Part shown: positions 22,216-32,745 of the stretch, piece by piece
Layout of the letters: every line of letters begins with the position of its first letter
Numbering within the stretch: position 1 is the stretch's first letter
Assembly: GCA_028023455.1 (NCBI GenBank)
Contig: JAQFVV010006208.1
Span: forward strand, 4,074,963-4,138,962
Direction: 5' to 3'
Source: Epiperipatus broadwayi
Lineage: Eukaryota; Onychophora; Udeonychophora; Euonychophora; Peripatidae
Length of the DNA stretch: 64,000 nucleotides
Position numbers and translations under genes: made by a program
Notes under the pieces: model-generated
Told to the model about the DNA's origin: nothing
Databases searched by the model: none
Seen by the model: the letters and a program-made list of their open reading frames with translations, nothing else

Positions 22216-23010
22216 ATCGATGAAGAACCTTGGATTTAAGAGCCTTGCAGCTTATGATCTAATACAACCTTCATTATTAAAGAACCAAAGACACCAAAAA
22301 GTATGGATAATGAAATGAGTTCAGATCTATACATATATATGAGCTAATGAGCTTAGCATGAAAACATTATTGTGTTTTCATTTTGGACTCAAAACTTTAG
22401 AGTTAGCTCATCAATGAAGAACCTTGGATCTAAGAGCCTTGCATCTTAGGATGTAATACAACCTTCCACTGTGGTTATTAAAGAACCAGAGACATCAAAA
22501 AGTATGGATAATGAAATGAGTTCAGATCTATACATATATACAAGCTAATGAGCTTAGCTTGAAAACATTATTGTGTTTTCATTTTGGACTCAAAACTTTA
22601 GAGTTAGCTCATCAATGAAGAACCTTGGATCTAAGAGCCTTGCATCTTAGGATCTAATATAACCTTCCACTGTGGTTATTAAAGAACCAGAGACATCAAA
22701 AAGTACGGATAATGAAACGAGTTCAGATCTATACATATATACAAGCTAATGAGCTTAGCATGAAAACATTATTGTGTTTTCATTTTGGACTCAAAACTTT
22801 AGAGTTATCTCATCGATGAAGAAACTTGGATCTAAGAGCCTTGCATCTTAGGATCTAATACAACCTTCCACTGTGGTTATTAAAGAACCAGAGACATCAA
22901 AAAGTACGGATAATGAAATGAGTTCAGATCTATACATATATACAAGCTAATGAACTTAGCTTGAAAACATTATTGTGTTTTAATTTTGGACTCAAAACTT
23001 TATAGTTAGC
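22216..23010 (+). repeat. 200-bp tandem array, four units
   Basis: TGAAGAACCTTGGAT-like words begin units at 22221, 22416, 22616 and 22817. Each unit includes CCACTGTGGTTATTAAAGAA, AATGAAATGAGTTCAGATCT, CAAGCTAATGAGCTTAGC and CATTTTGGACTCAAAACTTT. Units are nearly identical, so amplification is recent compared with the diverged HH1 copies elsewhere. Confidence 0.9.
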
Positions 23011-23081
23011 TAAAAAAAAAAGTAAAAAGATGGCTGCTGGAGGGTTATATTAAATCCTAAGATCTAGATGCAATGTTCTCA

Positions 23082-23142
23082 GATCCAAGGCTCCTAACTG
23101 ATGAAAGCCACAAGCTAGAAACTAGTCTCGGGGATATTGGAT
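23082..23142 (+). ncRNA. HH1 hammerhead-like ribozyme
   Basis: AUCCAA...UUGGAU forms distal stem I. CUGAUGA is intact. Stem II is AGC/GCU instead of the GGC/GCC of other copies, a compensatory change. GAAAC, UA and GUC follow. Proximal stem I is altered (CCUAA facing UCGGGG). Confidence 0.65.
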
Positions 23143-23245
23143 GAGTAGGCACTAGATAGGAATTTTATGCACAAATATTTCCACATTTATCGATTACTCT
23201 GGCTTGCATTGAGTAGCATTACTGTATGGAGAATTTTGCTCTTCC

Positions 23246-23740
23246 TATTCTATTAATATTTTATTTTTGGCAACTCAAATTATAGAGATGCACTGATGAT
23301 AGTAATATATATATATATTACACTTATTTTTGCAATATAATTCAAAATAAAAATTAAATTGGAAGTTATAACTGGATATAATATATTTTATCTGTGGAAT
23401 ATACTTATCGTTTTCTACTGAAATCCGTGTTGAATTTTATATTTTTTTTTCTAACAATTCTTTATAAGATGTCCAGAGTGTTTTTTTTTTCTTTAGTCAT
23501 TTTTTTTTTTTTTAATGTCTCATTGTCAATGCCTTATATTAGTTTAAATTTGGGCGAAGTTGATTATAATCACATTACTAGCAAATAATGCAGGCTTGAA
23601 TGTTTAACTGTGAGTCAGATTCTATTATTCTGCGGCAATTAACAATTAAAAGATAGTGTATTTCATTACAGTGACATACTTCATTTAAATTTTATGGATA
23701 TGAGACATTGACCTTCTATTAACAGATAAGTTTATACAGA
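23246..23740. other. No feature recognised
   Basis: AT-rich, with T-runs at about 23440-23520. The 64-codon Phe-rich frame there is a composition artefact. Confidence 0.5.
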
Positions 23741-23744
23741 TTAT

Positions 23745-23975
23745 ACAGAAAGTGGGTTCTTGGTTTTTATGCTAGGTTTGGAAAAGGGGGATCTAGATAT
23801 AAAGGCCATTGAGTGGACAAAGACAATGTTGTGGAAATGGGATGAAGCAGGATAGAAAAGAATATGGGAAAAACTTAGGGTGGGAAAGGGAAGGTAAAGT
23901 GACTAACACATTTCTCTGGGCATAGTGGCTGAGAGATTTTTGACTCCGATAAAGGAAAAGCCATAGTGCATTGTA
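23745..23975 (+). repeat. Repeat E, plus copy
   Basis: GAAAGTGGGTTCTTG, TTTTTATGCTAGGTTTGGAA, GATATAAAGGCCATTGAG and GGCATAGTGGCTGAGAGATT are mirrored at 30087-30327 on the other strand. Purine-rich, non-coding, not recognised. Confidence 0.75.
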
Positions 23976-24500
23976 TTGCATATAATCTATTTTAGAAACT
24001 TCTGTTTTTACAAATTTTTATTTAATCTATGAAATTAATTAATGAAATTTTCATTCACAGGATAAGTATGGGTAATAAAAGAATAAAAATATGGTGGCAA
24101 TAACATATAATTTTGTTACAATTATTGGCAGGAAGATGACAAGCAGCCATAATGAATTGACCCTCTATTAACATAAATGAATATAAATGACCAAAAGCAA
24201 TAAATTAAAGGAAAATGGAAAAGATTGAGAGAAAAAATAATGAAGATGAATTTAGTTACAAATATTAATACCAGTTAGCAGAGAATTAAGGGAAGATGGT
24301 AATATTTATTCATTTTTAGTGATAAATATCTTTCCTTTCTCAACAAAATATTAACTATCACAAGAATACAAAGAAGTGCCAATTTGTAAAGGTTCACAAA
24401 ACAAATTTAACATTAAATCAATTCATTCGATGTAACAAAATTGTTGAGTTTATATTTATTTTACCTGATAATTTTACATTCATAACAAATTTTGTATATT
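23976..24500. other. No feature recognised
   Basis: AT-rich sequence with no coding frames. Confidence 0.5.
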
Positions 24501-24504
24501 CAAA

Positions 24505-24720
24505 TAACCACTAAACATCACATGATCACTATAAGATCTAGGTGCAGTACTCTCAGATCCAAGGCTCCTCACTGATGAAGGACACAAGTCAGAAACTAGT
24601 CTGGGGATATTGGATGAGTAGGCACTAGATATGGATTTTATGCACAAACCTTCTGGCATCCATTGATTGCTCTTGTTAGCACAAGATGGCACTACTATAT
24701 GGAGAATTTTGCTTTGTTTT
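24505..24720 (+). repeat. HH1 plus-oriented copy
   Basis: Starts with the terminal-like AACATCACATGATCACTATA joined directly to AGATCTAGGTGCAGTACTCT. It then has the best-conserved hammerhead of the family and the 3' half to GGAGAATTTTGCTTTG. The 5' boundary is a junction between two HH1 parts that are normally far apart. Confidence 0.8.
24557..24615 (+). ncRNA. HH1 hammerhead-like ribozyme, best copy
   Basis: Order along the strand: AUCCAA, internal loop GGC, UCCUCA, CUGAUGA, stem II (AGGAC/GUCA; GGC/GCC in the consensus), GAAAC, UA, GUC, UGGGGA, UAU, UUGGAU. AUCCAA/UUGGAU and UCCUCA/UGGGGA form a two-part stem I (12 bp, one G-U). AC/GU forms a minimal stem III, and GUC is the expected cleavage triplet of a type I hammerhead. 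The departure from canon is an unpaired A on each side at positions 10.1 and 11.1. Self-cleavage is inferred, not shown. Confidence 0.7.
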
Positions 24721-24764
24721 GAATTGTTATATTCAAATAACTCATTAATTTAATACAAACTTTA

Positions 24765-25268
24765 ATAGCTATTTGTATTTTTATATTGGACTATTTCCAT
24801 CATCTTATATGGGCATTGAGTGTCTTTAGAAAAAATTAACTTTATTTAAATATTCTAAATACATTCAACTGTTAATAATAGTGCATCAAATAGATAGTAT
24901 ATACACAATGCTTTGAGAGATATTATTCTCCCCTCTTCTTCAGATGTTGCTGTTCTGATCAGTGACAGTACTAGCATGGGATTCAAACCTGGACCCTTAG
25001 ATTCTTGAGTATTGAATTTTAAGATAATACTCTAATCAACTGAGCCATCCTGCCAAAGGCAACAGTCTATAGAAATTTCATATACTTATCTCTTGTCCTA
25101 ATTTCTCCACTTTTTCCTAAGAGCAAAGTTGATTGGTGGTTTCTATACATTATGTATAGACAGACTAGGTTGACTCATGGGGTTGTTTGCCATTGTCATG
25201 TGAAAAGCTTTTTTTAATTTTTTTCTTTGTATCTTTTCTTCTGTATCCAATATTTTTGTATTTTACCA
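24765..25268 (-). pseudogene. PLE-A fragment, minus half of inverted pair
   Basis: From 25268 leftwards: the end of the nuclease region (NWENTKILDTEEKIQ-like), the C-terminal tail, the tRNA-like segment (about 24975-25055), a hammerhead-like core (about 24925-24955) and the AT-rich tail to about 24765. The 5' end meets the plus-strand copy at 25268/25269. Confidence 0.8.
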
Positions 25269-26160
25269 ATTGAACATCAGAACAGCTTTCCAGAGCCATA
25301 CCACACTACAAGGAATTTTAACTACTTTAAAACCTAAACTTGAAATGCTGAAAAGAAAAAACTGCATCTATGAAGTACCATGTGAATGTGGAAGAACATA
25401 TATTGGTGAGACTAGTCATCCCATTGAAAAGCATTTGCAAGAACACAAACTGATGATTAGAAGAGAGAAAACAGATGTGTGTAAGATGGCAGACCATGTA
25501 TGTCTCAATGAATGTATGTTCAATTGGGAAAATACAAAAATATTGGATAGAGAAGAAAAGGTATAAATAATAAAATTTAAAGTTGCTACACACATGACAA
25601 TAACAAGCAATTCCATAAGTCAACCTGATGTGACTATACATAATGTATGGAAACCATTAATCAACTTTGGTCTTAGGAAAAAGTGGAGAATTTAGGAGAA
25701 ATCTCATAGATAAGTATATTTTTACTGATGGTTGTCTTTGGCAGGACAACTCAGTTGGGTAGAGCATTGCCTTGAAATTCAATACTCAGAAATTTAATGG
25801 TCCAGGTTAGAATTCCATGCTAGTATTATCGCTGATCAGGCCAGCAATACCTGAAGAAGAGTGGAGTTGGTTAGAGTATTACTTTAAAATTCAATAATCA
25901 AGAATCTCGGGGTCCAGGTTCAAAACCCATGCTAGTACTGTCATTGGTCATGCCAGCAACACTTGAAGAAGAGGGGTGAATAATACCTCTCAAAACGTTG
26001 TGCATATACTAACCTGTTTGATGTGCTATTACTAACAGTTGAATGTATTTGGAATATTTAAATAAAGTTAAAAATTAAGATATTCAATATTCATATAAGA
26101 TGATGGAAATAGTCCAGTATAAAAGTACAATTAAAGCACCTTCATCACAAACCTACAGGA
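25269..26160 (+). pseudogene. PLE-A fragment: GIY-YIG nuclease and 3' tail
   Basis: The 98-codon frame 25270-25566 encodes NIRTAFQSHTTLQGILTTLK, then the GIY-YIG domain with KNCIYEVPCECGRTYIGET and LQEHKLMIRREKT. The frame ends in a stop at EEKV, and the C-terminal tail continues through stops to about 25720. Two tandem tRNA-like segments follow (25741-25830 and 25862-25940), then a hammerhead-like core (about 25967-26003) and a tail ending near AAGCACCTTCATCACAAACC. No RT is present. The orientation is head-to-head with the minus copy. Confidence 0.85.
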
Positions 26161-26760
26161 AAACACTTTAATAGCTATTTGTTCTTATCTAAATAAATTC
26201 ACTTTTTTTTTTCAATTAAAACAAAAAATCAAGTTATTTGTTTTTTTACTTGATATCTTTGCTAAAGTTTTTATCTGCCACAGTCGTACATTTTTTTTAA
26301 TATTATTAAAATAAAAAAAAAGACACATGAAAAAAAAAAAGATAAATTATTCTCCTTTTGGAATATCAAGGGAAAAAATATATATAAAAGTTTATAAGGC
26401 ATTTATTTATATAGCGATATGTTAATAAATTGTAATTGTAAATTAGCAATAAGGCTAATGCATGTGATCAGGCTAATGCACATGCGCTTTACGATTTTAA
26501 ACTATACGTAAATTTACAATGATAAAAGTTTATGTAGAGAGAACTATTTTATTACAAAAAATAAAAAAATAAAAAAAATAGTTTTTTAATATTGCATCTG
26601 TAATAAAAAAAAGTGTCTAGTTTCATTGGGCATGTTTTAATTTTCACCGATACAATTTGATTAAATATTTGGCTGACATCTTTAATCTAAAAGTAAAGAA
26701 ATATATACTCTGCTTATATGTACATATGTCTAATGTTATATGTATTTACATTTGTAAATA
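26161..26760. other. No feature recognised
   Basis: AT-rich with A/T runs. 26440-26490 has a short direct repeat, GGCTAATGCA(C/T)GTG. Confidence 0.5.
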
Positions 26761-27703
26761 CACCTGGGTCTCATTTTACACGATAGATAGGTTCCTCAGA
26801 AAACACGCGCAAACGAAATCGCGCAAAAATAGACGTAACTTACCTTGAAAAAGGGGGGATACGGACTGTGATTTTTCAAAAATCGCATAAAAGCAAAGCA
26901 CCAACGTAAAATTACTTTAAAATTCACGCAAAAAAAATAAGGAAATAAAATATGACTAATAAAAAATTTCAAATTTGAAAAAAATTGATACAAGACAAAC
27001 TTTTTTTAACTATAATATTTAATTTTATTCAAAACAATATATTTTTTTGCATAATTTACAGTAATTTACATTTTTTATACACATTTTAATTATTATCACT
27101 ATTTGCCGATAAACAGGTTAGTTTGCAAACTGGTAAAAAATCAGATTCTTCACAAGAGGAAATACAACTAGCGCCAATGTCACTCTCATGTTTTCTGGTG
27201 ACAACGTAATTAATAATTAATCTAACAACTAAAAATTAAATTCTTATTTTTGTCTTTCATTTTTTAATTTTCAATTTTAATTGTGCCCACTGCTATTACT
27301 CACCTTTTAAAAATAAACTTGCGGACACTAAATGATTAATAATTGATTACATTCTTTTTTAAAAAGCAAAAACAGAATGTGATTTAAAATGCAAAATTAA
27401 CACGCACAATGTTTGAAAAAATTTACATTATAATCTTGTAAAATTTAATGTGTGTATACATAAAATGTGGAAATCATGATTTTAATTTCATTATTGCATA
27501 AAATCTTACTATTATAAAGCACTGAAAATATTGAAATTACTAAGATGAAAGTCGAATTCCAATAATGTGCTATTACTTTCAATATATGCGAAATTTATTA
27601 TTTAAAGTAAAAGCGCATTATTGGAGTTCGACTTCCGGAGAAACGTGAATTGCCTAACTTCAAAATCGTGTTAAATAAATTCGCGTAAAAAGAGACCCAG
27701 GTG
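26761..27703. mobile_element. TIR-1 pogo/Tigger-like MITE, copy 2
   Basis: CACCTGGGTCTCATTTTACA at the left and the inverse TAAAAAGAGACCCAGGTG at the right, flanked by TA on both sides (26759-26760, 27704-27705). It matches copy 1 in inverted orientation. It contains an internal inverted repeat near 27545-27645 (GTCGAATTCCAATAATG / CATTATTGGAGTTCGAC). No transposase is encoded. Confidence 0.85.
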
Positions 27704-27763
27704 TACAAACTAACTAAATCATGTGATGTATGACATTGTTTCCTTAATGTTATATGTTTATGC

Positions 27764-29530
27764 ATGATACCACCCAGGGGCAAAGGTTTTTTTTTTGCTG
27801 CTCCTATCCAAATTATTTTGAGTAATCTATCACAAAAAAAAAACCCTCTTAAGGATTCGTATATAGCAAAAATTGCCAGATGTACACAACATATGGCTAT
27901 ACAACCACGAAAGGAACAGTGGAGAGATAGGATGGCAGCAACACGAACGTTCATGAATCAAAATAAGAGCACAGTCATGAAGAAAGATAAAGGAAATAGA
28001 TTTGTGATTATGGATACAGAGGAATATAGAAACAAAGTTAAGCAACAAATAGACAAATTAAAATTGAGAAAAGTTCCTGAGATTAACTTTAAATTGAATA
28101 AAGACAAATTTGTCTCTACTGTGCTTAGGCCTTATAGATTTAAAGCATTCTTTAGGTCTGAATACCTGCAAATGTATCCATCGGCAACCACTCCCCCAAG
28201 AATGTTCTCAAACGCTAAAACCCATAAGGAGAATGTACCACTAAGATTGATGATTGACTTCAAAGGAACACTATTACAAGGCAGCCAAGATCATAAATAC
28301 TTGGATCACCCAAGTCACAAGTTATGGGGATTATGCTATCAAGTCATCATTTGACTTTGTTAACAAACTGAAGAATGTGACCCCGGAACAAAATATAAGG
28401 ATGACAGCACTTGATGTGGCAGAATTATATGGATCTATTGACAGACCTAAGTCAATTATAATTGCAAAACAAGGACTTATCAGACATGGAATGAATCAGG
28501 AATGTGTCCAGTTTGTTGTGGCCTTGTTGGACTGGATGAACAGAAACATGTACACAGTGTTTAATCATGAATGGTATCATATGCTCAACGGTTGGCTGAT
28601 GGGTCTTCCGATGAGCGGAATCGTGGCCAGCATCATAATGAATGCATAAGAGCAGATTATCATTCCGAGATATGTGAACTGCGGATTAGTGCTATATACC
28701 AGATATGTTGATATTTTTGTAACTGCGCCAGAAGAAACTATAGATGACATTAAAACAGACATCACAACAGCATCAGGTCTGAACATAAATGCAAATCAAA
28801 ATGAAGCCCCTAACAGTATTAAATATTTAGACCTGCAAGTGATGATTGAGGCCCATCCCTTCTGTTACAGAATAGACATTAAACCTACCAATGTTAGAGG
28901 CTACATACACCACTCATCGAACACTCCATATATATATAAAATGGTTGGCCTTAAATCGTTCTTATATAGAAATAATAATCTGTGCAGCTTTGAAGCTGAC
29001 AAAAGAAAAAAAACATTGAAATGTTTAGAAATGAGCTTATAAATGCAAAATACAATAAAAGAGCAATTGACAATATTATTAGGAAATGAACTGAATCAGA
29101 ATAAACCCCGTATTTTGCTACCATATATTAAAAATATTCATAGAGACTTGCATACAATCTTTAGCACCGATTTTAGTGTGTTACAGATCACCTCCTAATC
29201 TCAACAAGAGCATAAATAACACTAAAGACTATATCTCCCCTATACACACCCAGCAAGCGGTTTACAATATTGCATGTAGCAATAACAATTGCCCAGCAGC
29301 ATATTATGGGGAAACAAGGGCATCTGTCCACACAAGACTGGCCCAGCATGTATATGCATATAATAAGGCATTGGTTGACCCATCTCACCCCTCTATTTTT
29401 GTACAGCATGCTGTTACTATGGGTCACCAATGCAGGCCAGATAAGCCTCGGGTTATGTGTAGAGAGCGGCATGAATTGCGCAGGAAAGTTAAAGAGGCAT
29501 GCTAAATTATATCGGATGAACACATGGTGA
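27764..29530 (+). pseudogene. PLE-B: Penelope-like RT plus GIY-YIG endonuclease, broken
   Basis: The most complete retroelement protein here. Frame 27764-28354 gives the N-terminal part with KKDKGNRFVIMDTEEY and then PRMFSNAKTHKENVPLRLM, the PLE fingers motif. A frameshift near 28300 leads to 28254-29042: motif A (MTALDVAELYGSI), motif B (LMGLPMSGIVAS), a stop at 28647-28649, motif C (LYTRYVDIFVTA), then IKYLDLQVMIEA and IDIKPTNVRGYIHH. After a stop at 29040-29042 the same frame continues (RILLPYIKNIHRDLHTIF). A second frameshift leads to 29176-29505: YRSPPNLNKS, then GIY-YIG (AVYNIAC, AAYYGETRASVHTRLAQH). Motif C has YVDI where active PLEs have YVDD. The copy is inactive: two frameshifts, two stops and a lost catalytic Asp. 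Confidence 0.9.
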
Positions 29531-30050
29531 ATAAAAAAGACATTTTACGCCATATCTAAGAAATGGCAAGTTTAAATTTTCCCATCCATATTTGCATATT
29601 TAATCTGTCCTATTTTGCATCTTTGCACTTCATGAAAATGAAGGAATATTGTACTTTTTGAAAATGAAGGTTATACCTTTGAAAGCGCTAGAAGAAATCA
29701 ATAAAAGTTTGTTATTTATTTGATTTGATTTATTTATTTATATATAGTCGAATTATATATGCGTGTATATTTTTAATATTAGCACAAATATTAAAGTTTT
29801 TACAAATAATAAGAAAAGCATATATATATATTTATTTAAAATTATATTTTTACAATACCCGTGCTTAAACATTTATTCTTTTTGCTTTAATACAAGAAAA
29901 TTATTTCACAATATTGTCCAAATCTAAAACTTATATGTTTCATTTTCTATTACTTATAATAGACAAATATACAAGCTTCTCTTATATCATGTTTGAATGC
30001 AATTTTTTTAAAATATTAATTTCAATTTATCATATGATCACCATTTTATA
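29531..30050 (+). other. PLE-B 3' region, then AT-rich DNA
   Basis: About 29630-29700 has ATGAAGGTTATACCTTTGAA, then AGCGCTAG. A stem (AAGG-TTAT-CCTT) followed by TGAAA after a TGAAAATGA core looks like a decayed hammerhead at the end of the PLE-B copy. The rest (29720-30040) is AT-rich with no feature, apart from an HH1 terminal-like ATATGATCACCATTTTATAT near 30030. Confidence 0.45.
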
Positions 30051-30086
30051 TGCATGCACACGCTGTTAATAAGAGCATGTGATGTG

Positions 30087-30327
30087 ATGCACTATGGCTT
30101 CTTCTTTTTCAGAGTCAGGAATCTCTCAGCCGCTATGCTTAGAGAAACCTGTTAGCCACCTTTCTTTCCCTTTCTATTTTCAACCCTAAGTTTTTTCTCC
30201 ATATTCTTCTCTATCTTGCTCCATCTCATTTCCACATTATAATCTTTGTCAACTCTATGGCCTTTATATCTAAATCCCCCTTATCCAGCATAAAAATCAA
30301 GAACCCACTTTCTATGTAATCACTGTT
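30087..30327 (-). repeat. Repeat E, minus copy
   Basis: Reverse complement of 23745-23975, including ATGGCCTTTATATCTAAATC and AAAATCAAGAACCCACTTTC. Unknown family, non-coding. Confidence 0.75.
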
Positions 30328-30362
30328 TATATTTATTTTCCCACAACTTCATTTGCTTGCAG

Positions 30363-30530
30363 GCATTTACCAGACTCTCCATATAGTAGTGCCACAAAGT
30401 GCAAGCCTTTGTAATCAATGGATTCAGGAGGATTTGTGCATAAAATCCCTATCTAGTGCCTACTCATCCAACATCCATTGATTACAAAGGCTTGTATTTA
30501 GTGGCACTACTGGGTAAAGAATTTGCTACA
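30363..30530 (-). repeat. HH1 fragment, collapsed
   Basis: Starts ACCAGACTCTCCATATAGTA and has the first part of the minus-oriented unit to CTACTCATCCAACATCC. It jumps directly to a plus-oriented end (TTGATTACAAAGGCTTGTA...AGTGGCACTACTG). The hammerhead and middle have been deleted. Confidence 0.75.
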
Positions 30531-30839
30531 CTTATTAACTTCAATTTAGAGAAGGATCTTCTTCTGACAGCAGTTGTTAATGGCAATGTAAGAAAAATAT
30601 GTAATGTGTTAAATTTATGGACAATACATTTAAATGTGATAAAAATCCAACAATTTCACAATTTCGAACACAATTTTTTTAGAAAATTCAAATAACTTCA
30701 TTCTCATTCATATTATAGTACACAATCAGAATTCTTAGAGTAAGAAAAGCATTAAAGATGGATGTTTATTGCTACTTGAGTAATGAAATGTTTATTAATA
30801 ATATATAATGCCATTGTCAGCAATTTAAGAAACTGGACT
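30531..30839. other. No feature recognised
   Basis: AT-rich sequence. The frame 30456-30695 runs out of HH1 into it and has no domain. Confidence 0.5.
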
Positions 30840-30950
30840 CCTGGTGGTCGAGAGGTCAGTGACAGAGCTGTTTTACAAGCAGTTGTCCCAGGTTAGTGGG
30901 TTCGCTTCCTGGCTGATGCTATGACACACGAGGAAAAAAAAATGACATAC
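30840..30950 (+). mobile_element. tSINE copy
   Basis: CTGGTGGTCGAGAGGTCAGT (A-box-like), TTTTACAAGCAGTTGTCCCA, a B-box-like GTGGGTTCGCTTCCTGG, then GCTGATGCTATGACACACGA and an A-rich tail. It shares an extra AGGTTAGTGG insertion with the copy at 4.8 kb, so these two form a subfamily. Confidence 0.8.
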
Positions 30951-31611
30951 TAAAATAATTATTTTATTTTTATAATCTTAGAAATCTGCCCAGATATCTT
31001 GTAAATCTTACATACTAAAGTAAAATGGACCTGTCTGTATGTTTTTTATAGATGTAAAATAGTTTACTGCAAGTCAAGGACATTACTCATCAGTCTTACT
31101 ATTTATCAGATGGAAAACATTTATTTTCCAACTTTGTTTAACCTCTAGTAAAAATAATTAGATGCTTACGTATCAACCAATACTAGATAGTTAGCTGGGT
31201 TAGTTACCTGAAAGAAAAATCATAGGCCTTATTAGAATCTTGACATTTTTTTTCAAATTTTATTCAACCTGAATTTGAATCCATACTATAGACTTGGTAG
31301 ACAGATGTACTACAATTACACATCCAAGCCTACAACATATATATATATATATAAGTATTAATCTGAGAATCACTCCAATGTTAGACTTTATATTTAAATG
31401 AGTTTACTATTATTATTTCAGAGAGCAAAGAGAGAACTTTGGTGTATGTAAGATGTTTCTGATTGTCAATTTTATTTTATTCCAAATTATATATTGTGTA
31501 ATGTATCCAAATACTTTCAAATAATTTTAGTCAGAAATAAATAATTTCCTTTTGCTAGATTTACCATAGATTAGTGATATGAATTAACGTACACTATGAC
31601 TGTTATAACTA
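30951..31611. other. No gene; possible decayed tRNA-like piece
   Basis: About 31255-31330 (GAATTTGAATCCATACTATA and following, up to a TA microsatellite) could be an old tRNA-like SINE end on the minus strand. The support is weak. Confidence 0.4.
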
Positions 31612-32040
31612 ATCTAGAAAAATATAGGTAAATTATTCTATATAAATACAATTTATCCAAACCACTTTGAACACTTTTTAGCAAAACTCTTTATTTGTAT
31701 ACACATACATATATACCTATGTTTTGACAGTCCAGCAGTCTTCTTCAGAGCCAATTACTTTAAAAAAGTTTTAATTTTTAAAGTAAATTGCTCTGAAGAA
31801 GACTACAGGACAGTCAAAACTTAGGTGTATACATACACCTACATTTCAACTGTCCTGCAGTCTTCTTCAGAGCCTATTTATTTAAAAAAATGTTTAAAAA
31901 AATTAAAGTAAATTGGCTCTGAAAAAGACTGCAGGTCAGTCAAAATGTAGGTGTATGTATATATAAACAAATAAATAGTTTTGTTAAAACGTGTTCGAAG
32001 TGGTTTAGAGAAATTGTATTTATATAGGATATTACAGCAA
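31612..32040. repeat. FB2-type nested foldback
   Basis: The outer arms (about 31615-31705 and 31960-32035) share AATACAATTTATCCAAACCA, then TGAACACTTTTTAGCAAAAC, and their inverse. Two smaller hairpins lie inside (31720-31825 and 31840-31945), each with CTGAAGA-like, GACTGC, CAGTC and AAAAC core words in both orientations. The same outer arm appears at about 49.75 kb. Confidence 0.8.
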
Positions 32041-32674
32041 AATAAAGAAAAGTGTGATTTTAGTAAATTATTCTAGATTATTTACATCATTTATTGTATA
32101 TATGAAGTAATAAATTAAATGAAAAATTAGCTCTGTATAGTATTTATTTTAAAAATAACATTGTTCTTGATTGATAAAATACAATTTATAAGTTTACGCT
32201 AATTTAAAATTTCATAGAAAGAATTAAATTAACTTTTAGATTACACAATGTGTATGCTGTATATACCAAATTTTTCATGGTCGTTATCATATATTTGTCG
32301 TTTATTACACAGAAAGATTTATTACTTTTATGTCCAATTTTGAAATGTACACACTGACTGATAATTTTTTAAAAATATTAATACAAATAGAGCAATAACA
32401 GTAGCTGCTAAAAAGGTCTTTGACCTGGTGTGAGCTATTTTTAAAGGTTGCCTTCAAAATATATATGAATGCAAACGATAATAATTTTTAAAATGTATAC
32501 AAATTATTTACTATGTGTAGAGTGATATATAAAAAAGATATTTTTATCTTCCAGTTTAGGTAGCATCGCGACGTGTTCATTTCTGCTGAGCTAAGAATAA
32601 ATTCTTTTGGCAATACATGTATACAGAAATTTAACATTGCAGTGGCGCAAAATATTTATAGTCTCTATAATTTT
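32041..32674. other. No feature recognised
   Basis: AT-rich sequence. The start of the 78-codon frame at 32573 runs into an HH1 fragment. Confidence 0.5.
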
Positions 32675-32745
32675 AAATATCACGTGATCACCATCTCTTA
32701 TACTAGCACATACTATAGTATGGAGAGTTTTGCCTTGTTTAATTT
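32675..32745. repeat. HH1 terminal fragment
   Basis: ATATCACGTGATCACCATCT, then CTTATACTAGCACATA, joined directly to ACTATAGTATGGAGAGTTTT. The two ends of HH1 remain with everything between them deleted. Confidence 0.7.

Larger units (their letters stand above)
22030..23245. repeat. HH1 copy with expanded centre
   Basis: A minus-oriented arm from about 22035 (CACATGATCACCATTCTTTATG) runs to the hammerhead segment at 22178-22235. The expanded central array follows, then a plus-oriented arm from about 23010 to 23245 with its own hammerhead. Overall it is an HH1 inverted dimer whose centre has been tandemly amplified. Confidence 0.85.

Noticed and set aside
22216-23010. CRISPR-like array
   Set aside because: Units of about 200 bp without spacer/repeat alternation, in a eukaryotic context; it is a tandem duplication.
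27598-27954. 118-codon minus-strand frame
   Set aside because: Spans the TIR-1 end and the antisense of the PLE-B N-terminus; no domain.
29188-29523. 111-codon minus-strand frame and 86-codon plus-strand frame
   Set aside because: Shadows of the PLE-B GIY-YIG coding frame (29176-29505).
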